Positions 25,471-37,445 of a stretch of DNA of 64,000 nucleotides are shown here, one piece after another. The first letter of the stretch is position 1. The number at the start of each line of letters is the position of its first letter. The stretch covers positions 16,372,937 through 16,436,936 of the forward strand of contig NC_059475.1 in the NCBI RefSeq assembly GCF_018139145.2, read 5' to 3'. The notes under the pieces were generated by a model, which was given only the letters and a program-made list of their open reading frames with translations, had not been told where the DNA came from and made no database searches. A program made the position numbers and the translations under genes. The stretch is from Gymnogyps californianus (lineage: Eukaryota > Chordata > Aves > Accipitriformes > Cathartidae).

Positions 25471-28400
25471 TTCTAACTTGAACTTTTTTGAATAAGACTA
25501 TAGCCAGAGTGTATTCTATCAGAAAACCATCCATTGACTCAAGAAAACAGCTGTAGGACAAGAGTAGACAGTAGAAAAAGGTCACAGACCCTTGCTGTTG
25601 CTCCACTGGAGTGAGGTCAGAACACATCTGCTCTTTCCAGGGCTGGAAAATAAACTGCAGCTGGCCAATGCCAGGCGAGTCAGGCAGCCCACCAACAGAC
25701 CTCCAGCTATTCACGTTCAGGAGAACCATTCATTCATCTCAGCTGGATTGCTCTTTAAAACCACACATTCATTCCAGTTTATTTTGACCTAGCAGCTGCC
25801 TAATTACAAGACATTTCTATTATGCACCATCTCTCTCGCACAATATCCACTCCTTTCTCTCTTTCAGTCTTCGCTACCTTTGAGGCATGGTTCTTGCACA
25901 CCAGTACTAGCACAGCAGTTTCAAATGACCTTTTCTTCTCTTCTTTTCTCAGGGAACATGCCAGCCGGCTCAACTTCAAAGGCTCCCAGTCTTGCCAGGG
26001 GACCAAATGCTGCAGGAGCAGAGTAAGCTGAGAGATGATGTGTCCCACCTGACAAGCCAAAGGATGCACTGACTGGTCATTTAATTCACATTATGGAACA
26101 ATTTTTCTTACGATCCATTTCTAAACATGACAGCATTTTTGCAGTTTGAAAGAATGAAGCAGATAATAACCACTACAATACCATTCAAGTCTAACTGTGA
26201 AGAGAGTGGTTTCACAAGACCAACTAAATGCATACTAATTTATCCACAGAATTTGCCTACATATGTTGTGACCAGTGCCTACAGGAAAACAAAAGAAAAC
26301 AACCTTTTCTCCCCAAAATCTCATGCAATAACACACTCTGCTCAGTAATCCATTACTGGGAATGGATATCATCCAACACCAGTTATCTGCAGTTGATGCC
26401 ACAGAAGCACTAAGCACTCACTAGCAATTTTTTGATGCCTCCATAGGCTGAAAAACATATGTTTCTTTCTCAGGAGCAAATAATTCCTTGATTAAGAAGC
26501 CAGCAGATGAGGTGTAGCTGTAGAACTGTAAGTGTAAAGGCTTTAACCAGTTACAGTATAAACAGACTATAGCCTTGGAACCCTAACAAACTGAGAACAC
26601 ACTTGCTCAGTGAGCCCACTCCCACAAGTCAGGAGATTTCCACTACAACATAAGGAACTAACAGGGATAAAACCCCACAAGTAGTCTGAGAAATGTGAAG
26701 CCCAATTTCTGAAGAACTGTGGTTATGACAGCCAAATTAAAATATGGCATTTTGGCAAAAAGGACTGGTAAATATTTTTCTTCTGTATGTGACCCTAACA
26801 AAACTCACAAGGCAACAAGTTCTTACAAATTTAAGCTTAGTTTAAGTCCACATAATATCCATATTTTTACATTTTCTTAAAGTTAAGTGAATAATCCTCT
26901 TATAGCAGTATTGCACAGAGGTGCCAGATTGGCATGAACCATAGTAAATATCTTCACTTGTGAGCTATGGCTCAGCAGAATCTTATTCTGGTCTCCCTAC
27001 TACAGGATTGCATTTGACTGCAAGAGATTTATGTCCAATAATTACTTCTCCCTTTTATTTCCAGATACTGCCACAGATAGAGCTATACCTTCTGGAATAA
27101 AAAAGAAAAACAGCTTTAATAGAACAAATTTTGAAAAGCTTTCATTGCTCACACCCACTTGCACACTGACTGCAAATACACGTAATTTACGATGTGGCAA
27201 TCCTTGTTTGTTTTTTGAGGAGGGGTCCTATTTTCAACCTAGTGTAATCCCTTGCTCCATCTGTGTCAAAGACATCACACACATTATTGAAAACTGCCTA
27301 CAAAGGAAACAGGATGGATAGTGAAGGTCCTGCAACATGAATTCATTTAGAGTTCTTGAAATTGAGGAGTTGTGAATGAATCAAAACTCCAGAAGAAGCT
27401 AATAAAACTTGATATATGGGCAAGACTGAGAGAAATAAAATTTACTGTGGTCAGGTACAGCATAATAAATCTTTCTGGATACCAAAAAGAATCATTTAGA
27501 CTGTTCACATATACAGATAGATTCTAAATTAGTTGGAACCTCTCAGGGGAACTATCTAGCATCACTGTGGACGATTCACCAGAAATATCTGTTCAATGTG
27601 TAACAGCAACCCAAAAAGCAAGAAATTAGACTGATTTAGGAGGGAGACAGTATTGTCATCTTTTCACGCAGACCAATTACATTGTACAGTTTCATTCTGA
27701 TACTGTCAGGAAAAAGGGACGAGTACCCATAAAAAGAAAGACCAAATGTCTTGACCTAACAAAAGCCATAGGAACATGTAAACACGAGCCCCAATCCTGC
27801 TGAAGACCAAATTATTTATTCCTCAAAACAGAGGAAACTAATAGCAGAACACCAATATTTCAAAATCAAGCCTTATACAAAATCCTAGTTAGGAGTAGCT
27901 TATATGACTACTCCCAGTAGTAGCAAAATGACTCCTCTTCATTCCAGGAAGACAGCTTCAGTTCAGCTCACTATAACCCTATCCAGCAGCTTAATTCCGC
28001 CATACCCATTCTGTTTTCATACTACTAGGACCAAAGAGATTCTGCTAAGAAGGCTCCACAGCACTATGACAGACTGAACCAATGCTGTTCTGAAAAGAAG
28101 CGTATTTTGGAATGGAATAAGCAACAAGGGGATGACGCATTATCTTTTTTTTTTTTTTCTTCTCCTAAAAGCAAAACTCACCTCTTTCATGATAAAATAT
28201 CCTGCTTTGCCAAAGGAAGGACACAAGAGCTGATTTGCTTTGCACACAAAGCATTATGGATCTTACTGAAATGTTAACTTAAAATCTACCCTGACATCAA
28301 ATGAAGAGGAGACAGTTGCAGGTCTGTTGGTTTTCTAATGTGAAGAAAACATCTGTCTCATCTAGATGAGACACTGGTTTTATACCGGATATTTTGATTT

Positions 28401-28959
28401 AGATATTTCCAGCTATTTTTAAAAATAAATAAATAAAGAAGAAAAAACTCAACCCCCACCCCAAAAACAAACCTTTAAGCACCCCAGAACAACTTCCCAT
28501 GATTTTGATTACTCTCATTGTATATATGAGCTCCTCCTTCTCTATCTTCATCTTCTCACTCACTCATGTTGTAAGCCCATCATATCTATTCCTCCTTTAA
28601 TTACTTATCAATAGAAATCAAGATAGGCCTCATCTTCCTGAAGCTAATTACATTCCTTCCATATTTCAGCCTAAGGTTTTGTTTTTTCTCCAATGTTTTA
28701 ATCTTTTTCATAGGTTTCAAGCTGTTTCTTCTTGCTGTTCTTGAATTGTTCAAGTCAATCCCATACTGGACACAATCTAAAATCAGCAGAGGCTAATGCC
28801 CAGCACGTCTTCCTGACAATCACTCACCTTGATGTTCAGACACTTGAGAACAGAATTAACCCTTTTGGGCCACACCATAACACCAAAAACCAAACTCAGA
28901 TATGTCCACCACAGCCCTCACATTTTTCAAAGGTGCTCCTGTCTGCTACGAGGCAAATC
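25471..28959. other. Non-coding DNA between two LINE remnants
   Basis: Unique AT-rich sequence with only short, mutually overlapping open frames and no recognisable domain. It includes a T run near 28145-28160 and an 'aaat' run near 28421-28440. On the minus strand a pair of splice-like signals near 28182-28270 encloses an open frame of about 28 codons, but its sequence fits no known protein. I see nothing else in it. Confidence 0.6.
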
Positions 28960-29935
28960 CTTCCTCCTGTTACTACGACCTGCATTCCTGCTCCCAATAT
29001 GTATGACCCTACACTTGGCAAAGCTGACCTGCCTAGTGTCTGCCCTCCCAAAGCAGACAAACAGTTCAGATTTTTATTTTTTTTTAAAATACTAGTGACT
29101 CCACTAGAAACACACATATTTGATAAAGACTTCAATTTACAGTGATATTTCTAGGACCTCCTGCAGCCAGTTTGTAATTTTTTAATGGCTTTTTCATTTT
29201 TTAGTGGTTGTTATTGTCATTTTGTATCTTTATAATTTCCTGATCAGAATATCATACACTGTCTAACCAACTGCCTGACGGAAATCCAAGTATACTACAT
29301 CGGCATTTGAAAATCTAAGTATGTTACATCTGCATTTGACATTGATACACTTACCAAACTTTCGTCTCATAAAAGAATAGGTATTACATTAGTTTGACAA
29401 GATATATTTTCCATAGCCACATACTCACTGCAAGCAACTATATTACCATCCTTTAAACCTTTATTGATCAAAATTCATGGTAGCCATGCCATTATTTTGG
29501 CCAAGGCAAATACCAAGCTGACAGGCCTATAATTATTTGAGTCATCTTGTTCAATCTTTTAAAATACTGGCAGGGCATTGTCTTTCAACCAGTCTTCTGA
29601 AACTTCCCTGACGTTCTGGAAAAAAAAAAATTAGCTACATCACCAACCTAGAAAGCGCTTCGGCCATCCCTCTTAAAACCCTGAAATGGAAATGTTTCAG
29701 CCTTGATTTTTAAAATTCTACCTCTAGAGGCCGAGTAAATGCTGGTACAGAGAAGGGAATCTCATCACTGTATAATACTTCTGCTTTTTCCCCAAATGCA
29801 AACCAGAAATTATTACTAATGTAAAATTTGCCTTGCCAGGGTTTGATGTTTTGCCAATAGACATATTTAAGATGTTTTAGTATTGACAGTGCATAGTCTC
29901 CTGTACTTGTCTTTGAGAGCAAACTCACCCACATT
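28960..29935 (-). mobile_element. Ancient CR1/L3-like LINE reverse transcriptase fossil
   Basis: Minus-strand landmarks appear in the same order as in the younger CR1 at 22-25 kb. A 'ccaatagacatatttaag' block (29846-29883) corresponds to the KYISNKR region. A block at 29700-29800 corresponds to the EEKAEVLNAFF region. 'cttccctgacgttctgg' (29602-29618) matches the TGEVP region. 'agctgacaggcctataatt' (29516-29534) matches the NYRPVSLT region. 'gtatacttggatttc' on the minus strand encodes VYLDF, RT motif A (29283-29297). 'tatgaccctacacttggc' (29001-29018) matches the CxVLHLG region. Spacing is close to collinear except for about 115 missing bases between motif A and the last block. Stops and indels are everywhere, so it is long dead. 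The exact subfamily is unknown. Confidence 0.75.
29282..29338 (-). repeat. Tandem duplication of LINE RT motif A segment
   Basis: Two adjacent units of 28 and 29 bases, 29282-29309 and 29310-29338, share the pattern aaatcYaagtat...tacatc.gcatttg. On the minus strand the first encodes DVVYLDF and the second DVTYLDF, the core of RT motif A with its catalytic Asp. The copies differ at several positions, so the duplication is old. It lies inside the LINE fossil and not in a functional gene. Confidence 0.8.
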
Positions 29936-31117
29936 ATCGCAGCTCTTTTCCTATGCTTATTAGATGGAGGCGGTCATCCTGTGATGTGGTGGCTCATGGC
30001 AGGCTGCTGTCAGTGCCTTATATTATGTTTTGTTTCAGGGGAGTGGAGAGGATTTCCCACCTGTTGGACACCCCTTAAGACCTCTTATTTCCAACTTGTT
30101 AATGACCGAGGAACAGGTAATGCAGGTTTTAATATAAAATGCCCTTTCACTCCTATGACTCTACTCAATTCTTCCTAAATAAATTGTAACCAGACGTTGA
30201 CATTGCAATCACACAACTTTTTCCATAAGATTTCATACTGAAATATTTTTTTGCATCATGGCTTAAAGGAGAGTATTTTATTCTTTGATACAGACTACAA
30301 GGGAGCTGGCTAACCTAAACAAGGTGGGGAGGGCAGAGATACTGTCAGTGACTTCCTGCATTAATTCATCTATGTTCCTGCTACTCAGTAAGATTACAAC
30401 ATTCCCACATACACAGAAGTCAGGCTCCCATCCTCCTACTGTTAAATCACATTTTTCCTCTCATTCTCACAGGGTGGCTCTGTAACAGCGCACAGGAATC
30501 ATCAAGACAGACAAGACAATTCTTCAAATAACATTTTATGAGCAGTGCTATATACTTATTATAAAAAAGAATCAATACTTTAAAATAACTCCTGAAGACA
30601 GGAACATATTCTTTAATTAATACGTCTAGAAAGTCACTGTGAAATACACTGATCAGAAATCTTTTTACAAGACCTGTTTTCCTTTCAATTTATAAAATAT
30701 TGCTGAAATAATATGTGGTTTTAAAATTTTGGCTTCATCTGAGACAACAGTCTATGCCCCTAGATAGAATACAAAATTATAGGAACTCTGAAGAATGGAG
30801 TTTTAACATCTTTTATTAAAGTAGCAGCATTTTTGCAACAGGTGAAAAGTACTACAGGTTATATTAAAGTCAGCAGCCCACCAGACTTCACCACTAATTA
30901 CAAAACACACCCACCTCATGCATTTGTAATTCAAAGTAGCATCCCTCTTTAGATGGAAGTCAATAGGGAGCACTTCTCCCTATTTCAGAACGTTTCAGAA
31001 ATCTGGTGAACTCATTTAACCTAAAGTGACACATGCAGCCCAACTAAGAACAATAACAACAATAAGGAAACCCCTTCCTGGATATTCTCAAACCTGATTA
31101 AACTGAAGTGTCACTGC
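29936..31117. other. Non-coding DNA between LINE fossil and hAT relic
   Basis: AT-rich sequence without a supportable gene. Open frames are under 70 codons and unrelated to any family I recognise. I see no other repeat in it with confidence. Confidence 0.6.
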
Positions 31118-31226
31118 ATGACAGCTAAAACCCACCTCATCTGCCTTGAGTTCTCAGGCCGTCAACTTCAGAAGCGCTTTACTCTCACAATAAAGGTCAT
31201 CGTGTGTGAAAGATTGAGAACTACTG
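31118..31226. mobile_element. Terminal fragment of a hAT (Charlie-like) DNA transposon
   Basis: The stretch 'aaaggtcatcgtgtgtgaa' leads into 'agattgagaactactg', ending at 31226. It resembles the terminal inverted repeat of Charlie-type hAT elements, whose reverse complement starts cagtggttctcaa, at about 15 of 18 positions, and it keeps the 'ggtcgcg'-like subterminal pattern. The other terminus was not found, so only one end is supported and the left boundary is arbitrary. If the end is right, the 8 bases after it (ctcaagcg) would be the target duplication. Confidence 0.5.
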
Positions 31227-31272
31227 CTCAAGCGTCCTGTGAAGGAGGTGAAGTGAATGTACTCGTGCCTAT

Positions 31273-31879
31273 TGTCCTGGTTTTGCTGGGACAGAGTTAA
31301 CTTTCTTTTTAGTAGCTGGTACAGTGCTGTGTTTTGGATTTAGTGTGAGAATAATGTTGATAACACGCTGATGTTTTAGTTGTTGCTAAGTAGCGCTTAT
31401 CTTCAGCCAAGGACTTTTCAGTCTCCCATGCTCTGCCAGCAAGCAGGTGTGCAAGAAGCTGGGAGGGAGCATAGCCAGGGCAGCTGACCCGAACTAGCCA
31501 AAGGGGTATTCCATACCATGGAACGTCATGCCCAGTATATAAACAGGGGGGAGTTGGCCGGGAGGCGCGGATCGCGGTTCGGGAACTAACTGGGCATCGG
31601 TCAGCGGGTGGTGAGCAATTGCATTGTGCATCACTGGTTTTTTTTTTCTCCCCCCCCTTCCTTTTTTTTTTTGTTGCATTCCTTTTCATTACTATTATTA
31701 TTATATTTCATTATTACTATTGTTAGTATTATATTTTAGTTTAGTTATTAAACTGTTCTTATCTCAACCCACAAGTTTTACTTTTTTTTCCTTTGCTTTC
31801 CTCCTCCTCACCCCACTGGGAGGGGGAGGGGGAAACGGCTGCGTGGTGCTGAGTTGCTGACTGGGGTTAAACCACGACA
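31273..31879 (+). mobile_element. Solo LTR of an avian endogenous retrovirus (ERVL/ERVK-like)
   Basis: A 607-bp LTR runs from TGTCCTGGTT to AACCACGACA, giving 5'-TG...CA-3' ends with imperfect inverted repeats. It is flanked on both sides by the perfect 5-bp duplication CCTAT (31268-31272 and 31880-31884). A TATA box, tatataaa, lies at 31536-31543 and defines plus orientation; the R/U5 part beyond it is pyrimidine- and ATT-rich. No internal retroviral sequence (primer-binding site, gag, pol or env) is next to it, so it arose by recombination between the two LTRs of a provirus. It is homologous to the LTR at 57795-58384. Open frames in it are antisense noise. The TSD length excludes the usual 4-bp gammaretrovirus-like class. 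Confidence 0.95.
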
Positions 31880-34739
31880 CCTATACATGATGCTTACACA
31901 TTAGCAAATACCATGAGTGTCGGAGTTTGCCAGTAGGCAAAGTTTTTGCCGTTCTGACTTCAGCGCTCTCTGGCTAACATACCATTCCTGGACACAGAGC
32001 ACTAGCTTGAGATCATATTCTTTTCAACGTCCACCAATGCACACAGGCTTTAACATTTACTCCTTTGCCCAGCCTCTCCAATATCAGCTCTAAATATAAG
32101 CTACTTCCTCTTAATGGAGGTGGCATCTGTATGGCATGGTTATTACAATTTCAAATCACAGTGGGAATTGAAGCATGTCGCTTCCAATGACTCCAAATGC
32201 ATTTAACCACTGCAGTCAGGGAGCAGAAAAAAAGAACAATATCTGATTTTCCAACTATTTCAATATATCAGAATATCATCTTCTGTGGCAGATCTCACCT
32301 CAAAAATACCTGAAGTGTTCCAAAGTAGACAGTATCACTTCACTCCCAACTACCTGGCCAAAAATAACCTGGAATGGCAGTTTTAAGCAACTTGCCTTTT
32401 CAACCTCGTGCTGAAACACTGTGGTACTAACTGGATAAGGGAGAGCTTGGTTAGTCATGATACCTTTAGAACCACACAACCTGAAAAATATTTGGATTAA
32501 ATAGCTTACTCTTATTTTGAATATTATATTATCCAAGAAGACTTTTTACCTGTGAGTGAATTCCTGTTACATTTTAATGCATTCATTTCTTTTCGAATCA
32601 CTACACCTTTGTCATCTTTGCATCCAGCATGCAACCATTTTTATTACAGAAAGCCTGAAAAATTATTTATTTATTTATTTAAAGAGCCTGCATCTCTTTC
32701 CAGTTTCTCAAAAGAGCATTTTGCAGGACCGCTGCTGGAGATGGAAGTAATCTATTCTCAAGCTCAGAGAATCAAAATACTCTCTAACTCAACTGCTGAG
32801 CATCACTCGAAATACATGCCGGAAGATTCTGGCCATTTTGCTGAATTCTTCGCATCACTTGTGTGAGGTGAAGCAAAGCATCTCCAAATGCCATACAGAC
32901 AAAATAATCTTTACCACACACATTCATGTATTTTTTTTTCTTTTTCTGGACTACTTTTCCTTTTTCGATTCGTTCTCTCCTTTTACCTCTGCAGTCTCCT
33001 ACTTACTTTTCTTTCTGTGTGCACATATAGGCATTCTGACACAAAGGACATCTTCCATTCCTTGGTAATTACTGCAGCCCACAAGTAAAAGAACTACTAA
33101 GCTAAGCTATTGGGGGAAAAAAGATCCAATAAACGAGCAAATGGTGTGTGTGTATATTTGAGATCACTTGTAAGTGAAAATAAGGCAGTAGAATATCCTG
33201 CAGGTTTTCCTGGTTGACTTTACTCTGTAGTATGCAAGAGTAAAAAGATCTCCTGAAACTGAAAGGGAACAAGGACTGAAAGTAAAGGGGAGTGCAAAGG
33301 GTCTCTTTTTCCTTCCTACCTTTGAAAATTATCAGGCTTTTTAAAACTCCACATGTATTGTTTCCCTATTTTTCCTTCCCCCCCCTCAATTCCTCATTAA
33401 AGATCAACAAATCTTGTATGGAGGAGAAACCAGACTACAACTGCTAATTTACCCATACAGAGGAACATATTTAGCATATCCTTAAATTTATCATTATTAG
33501 GAACATATATAAGCCCATACTTAGAAGCTAAGTCTCTATTTTGGACCTTCCTGAGTACAGAAGGCACTGCTAATTTTAAAACAAACAGAAATAAGCACAA
33601 GCTCAGAACTATGTTGCACATTTAAAAAGAATAAATTCAGTATATGACCATGAGCTAGAGTGCACAAATTATGCTTCTTAAAATCATTTTTAAAGGAATG
33701 ATTTTCCACATGCTTTTCTACACAGGCTGCCTCTTGACTAAAAGGGAGCTAAGAAACATCAAAGGCTAAATTGTTCATGAGACTGCCTGAAGAAAAAGGT
33801 TCTTTTAGGTCAGCATGAAGGGTAATAACATTCACCTCAGCCTCAGCAATTAAGGAAATTATTTCCATCTCTACAGGCACCAGTCTCTTGAAAACTGAAG
33901 GAACAATGTATCCAACATAAACATGAATGAAATGTTGACCAGATTGAAAAAAAAGACTAAAAATATACTTGGATAACAAAAGAGTCTTTTGGAGGGGAAA
34001 AAAATGAGTAGCTAGGCAATGCATTAAAATTATTTCCCTGGCTTCCATTCAGATGCTGTCCAAGCACAGCTTCATTGTTTGGCATGTCGCTTGCATCTCC
34101 TCATGTCACCTTCATTCTCTCACTCAGATAACCTACAGATAGAAATATAGAGCGCCCTATTCTAGGATTCAGCAATATTAACCCAGTAGCCAGCAGCAAA
34201 AACTGGGGCCTCCTTGATTCATAAAGAATTTTTAAAGCCCCTGTGAACTACAGAGCATAGGGAGGGTGAAAGCTTCTATCAAACTGAGGCATATGACTCT
34301 TACAGACTCACTCACAAAGCAGGACATGTTTGTTATCCATGTTGAGAAGGGCTTACCAGCCTACTGTGTCTGCATGTTCCCACAGGAAGATGGTGCAATG
34401 GAGGAAAGGGAATGCTGAATCTGAAATTCATTTCATCAGCCTAATACATTTTAGATTAATTACAGAAAATTATATCCCACTTCACTTCCACATCAATGAA
34501 TTTTTTTGCTTCTTAGGCCTCTTTAATGCATAATATTGGTCCCCCTCAGTCACCTGCCACTAAAACACAGGCAGCACAGAATAGGAGTGCACACACCTCA
34601 AACTGTTTCGCAGAATATATATGACAAAAGAAAAAAAATAACCTTACCCAGGTGAAATTGTAGAAGGGGATTCTGGTTGATGGGACCCTCCCAGCACCCT
34701 CTCAAAGTAGCAGAAACAGCTCCATCAAGCAGATGGTGA

Positions 34740-34773
34740 TATTATTATTATTTATTACTATTATTATTTTGGT
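34740..34773. repeat. ATT-type microsatellite
   Basis: Imperfect trinucleotide run with units att, tta and tat, interrupted by 'tttattacta'. It is a simple repeat with no gene context. Confidence 0.85.
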
Positions 34774-37345
34774 TTAAGGGAATGCTGACGTTTTACAGTT
34801 ACAAGTCAGGAATAGCCAGCTCACTGCCCAGAGACATGGATTAGGGCTCCTGCTGATGAACTGTCTTTTCAGCCCACCTTTCTGGCATCCCTTGTGTGCT
34901 CCTTTTCTGGGCACTCCTCCACTGTGCAGCACACATCTTTTCCAGTCTTCTTCCACTGCTCATCACTGCCGCCTCACTGTCACAGAAAAAAGGCTCTTCT
35001 TCTGCAGAGCAAGAAACAGGACATACCCTGCCCTACTGTTATGTTGTTGCCTGCCTCTGCAAATCATCCTGAATTATCACACAGAGCAGAGAGAATGAGC
35101 TGCAGCAAGACATCAGCGTCCCTTCCATTTTCAGCATGGTTCTGTCTTATTAAGCAATATGCCTAAACTAGTAGCAAACTAAAAGCAAAATAGGAAGGAT
35201 GAGTTTGATAAGGGAGGCCTTATCAGCTTTTGCTGCCTTCAACCCTACAAAAAATGGGGGAAGGGAGGCACTTTTAAAGGCAATGTTTTTCCACACTGCA
35301 GTATCTAGGAGCCAGACTCAGTTAAACACACACAGCACACACAATAGACACAGTTGCCCTAGCAACAGCATCACAGGGAAATCTTTCAGTAAAGCTTCTC
35401 GCTTTCTACCAAGGTTACTTTCAGATTACCACTTAGCACAGAGATCTGTATGGATCAGACAACGTCTTGCATCTGTCTTGAACATGCCTGCATGAAATGA
35501 TGTGAAGGCCACACCACAGGAAGAATAAGGCACTCCATAAGTTTACCAGGGAACCGCGCTCTTAAACCACCCAGCACACCATCTGACAGCAACAGCTTGC
35601 AAGCTAATGTATTGTCACCTCACGAAAGAATAAAACTGTGATCTGTTGCAATCAAATGTTCTTTAATCTTTCATTTGTTTTCTTAAAAATTGCTAGCTTT
35701 AAATAAAGATCTACAGAATGTTTCTGCCACAGTTTTTCTCTGCAACAAGAGACTTAAGTTTCTAATACTGATCACCACCTCAAAAAATATCCCAAGTAGA
35801 AAATAAAAAATAAAACCAGAAAACATCTAAGCTGCTTATTTTTACACATACTTTTATCCTTTCACTAATGCCATTAAAAGGCAGTGAAAGTATGTGGTGT
35901 AGCATGTCTTGAAAAAAATTTGGTCACAAAAAAAAAAAAAAATCACTTGAATAATTTGCAAGCTTAAACTACACCAGTGAGTTAGTTTACCTTGTTTCAT
36001 TTGGTCCCCCTAGTTTTTCAGATAAACACATTAATTTTTCCCCGCCAAGATGCAAGAAATTTTTTCTCACACAAAAATCTAAGCTGTGATCAATTGTCAT
36101 CCCCAAACAAAAAACCAAAAAATAAGGAGTTGTTCAAAACATTAAACAAACACCACTCAAGAAAACACTTCCTCATCAGCTCTTTCTACTTAAAGGAGGA
36201 ACAAGTTTTAAAAACTTTGGCCTTTTCAAGTTTTTGGCACACAATCTCTTTTGATTGGAGAGCTGCAAAAGTAACCCCCTGCATAATCAAATGGCAAGAC
36301 AGAACAGTTTCACAACTTGCTCACAGGGTACAAACATCCAAAAAGAGAAAAAGTTGGCAAAGAATCAAAACTCATCAAATTAAATAGGACTGTTTCTAAA
36401 TTTATGTCTGGCTATATATAAAGACAACAGTATGTTCTTGAAATACATCTTTATGACAAACAATAGATAATTTCAGCATCAATTGTGTATATATAGTTCC
36501 AACCAAATGGCTGTCACACCATACCAGATAGTTTCATTAGAAAAGAACGCTTCAGGCTCCACTAGAAGACAGGCAGTTCAGAAACTGTCTGCTACTGAGA
36601 GCTGCAGAGACCCAATTATACATACAAATCTTGACAGTTTGGGGAAAATAATCATGTTAGCTCTGATGAGTTGTAGAAAACCTTCATATTTCTTGGCCCT
36701 CTGTTAATAAAGGATATTGCAAAATAGATATTAACTTTACCTCTGGAAGAACAGGCAAGCATAAGACAAAAGGAGCTACTGCGACAATTTAAACAGGACC
36801 AAGCTGAATCCTCCACCATATAAAGTCATGACTGGGTATCCTAAGGGAGATGCCATCACTTGAAAAAAAAAAACTATTCCTGTTGCAGGAATAATTTGGG
36901 TAAAGGTCTCCAGCTTGAATTAAGAAAATACAACTATATAATCACACTTGTCCCTGTGCTCTTAAAAAATTTACATATACAGCAGCGTAAGATAGAACCA
37001 AATCTCAGAAGCAACACTAGAAAAGGACACACAAAACAACTGCTTTAAGAAGCCTCTCTTCACCTAGTTGGAGGAGGCTTTCTGGGGAATTCAGGAAAGA
37101 ATTACTATTTTCTTTTAAGAGATGTAGCTTTTTGCTTTTCCTGCTGTCCTTCAAAGTGGGTTCTGCAAGGGATTCCCAGCCCTCATAGCTGCATAACAAG
37201 ACGAACTATTCAAGACTCTGCTGGGGTAAATCATACAGGTGTCCACGTACTGTAAAGATAATTTCTTATTTCAAACCAGCTTGGGATCCTCCAAATCAAA
37301 GGAGCAGAGCTTCATGCAAAAGGGAAGGATGATCTAACAGAAAAT

Positions 37346-37445
37346 GCCTGGGACTGCAATTCAAAGAACCTAGCTCTAGTCCCAGATCAGCCAGAGCCCA
37401 GCGTTAGCTCGGGCAAACCAACCGAGCTGGTGCCTCCACTCCATG
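37346..37445 (+). repeat. MIR-like SINE relic
   Basis: The order 'gcctgggactgcaattcaa', 'agctctagtcccag' and 'ctcgggcaaaccaacc' parallels the MIR landmarks 'ctggactgggagtcagg', 'gttctagtcccagctctg' and 'cttgggcaagtcactt'. Similarity fades after about 37445. The call rests on remembered consensus landmarks; high divergence is expected for this family in birds. Confidence 0.55.

Noticed and set aside
28182..28270. Minus-strand block between ttcag and gtgagt with a 28-codon open frame
   Set aside because: The acceptor is poor, the open length is unremarkable and there is no similarity to any family I know.
31309..31689. 126-codon minus-strand frame
   Set aside because: Antisense to the LTR promoter region, and explained by the GC-richer LTR sequence.
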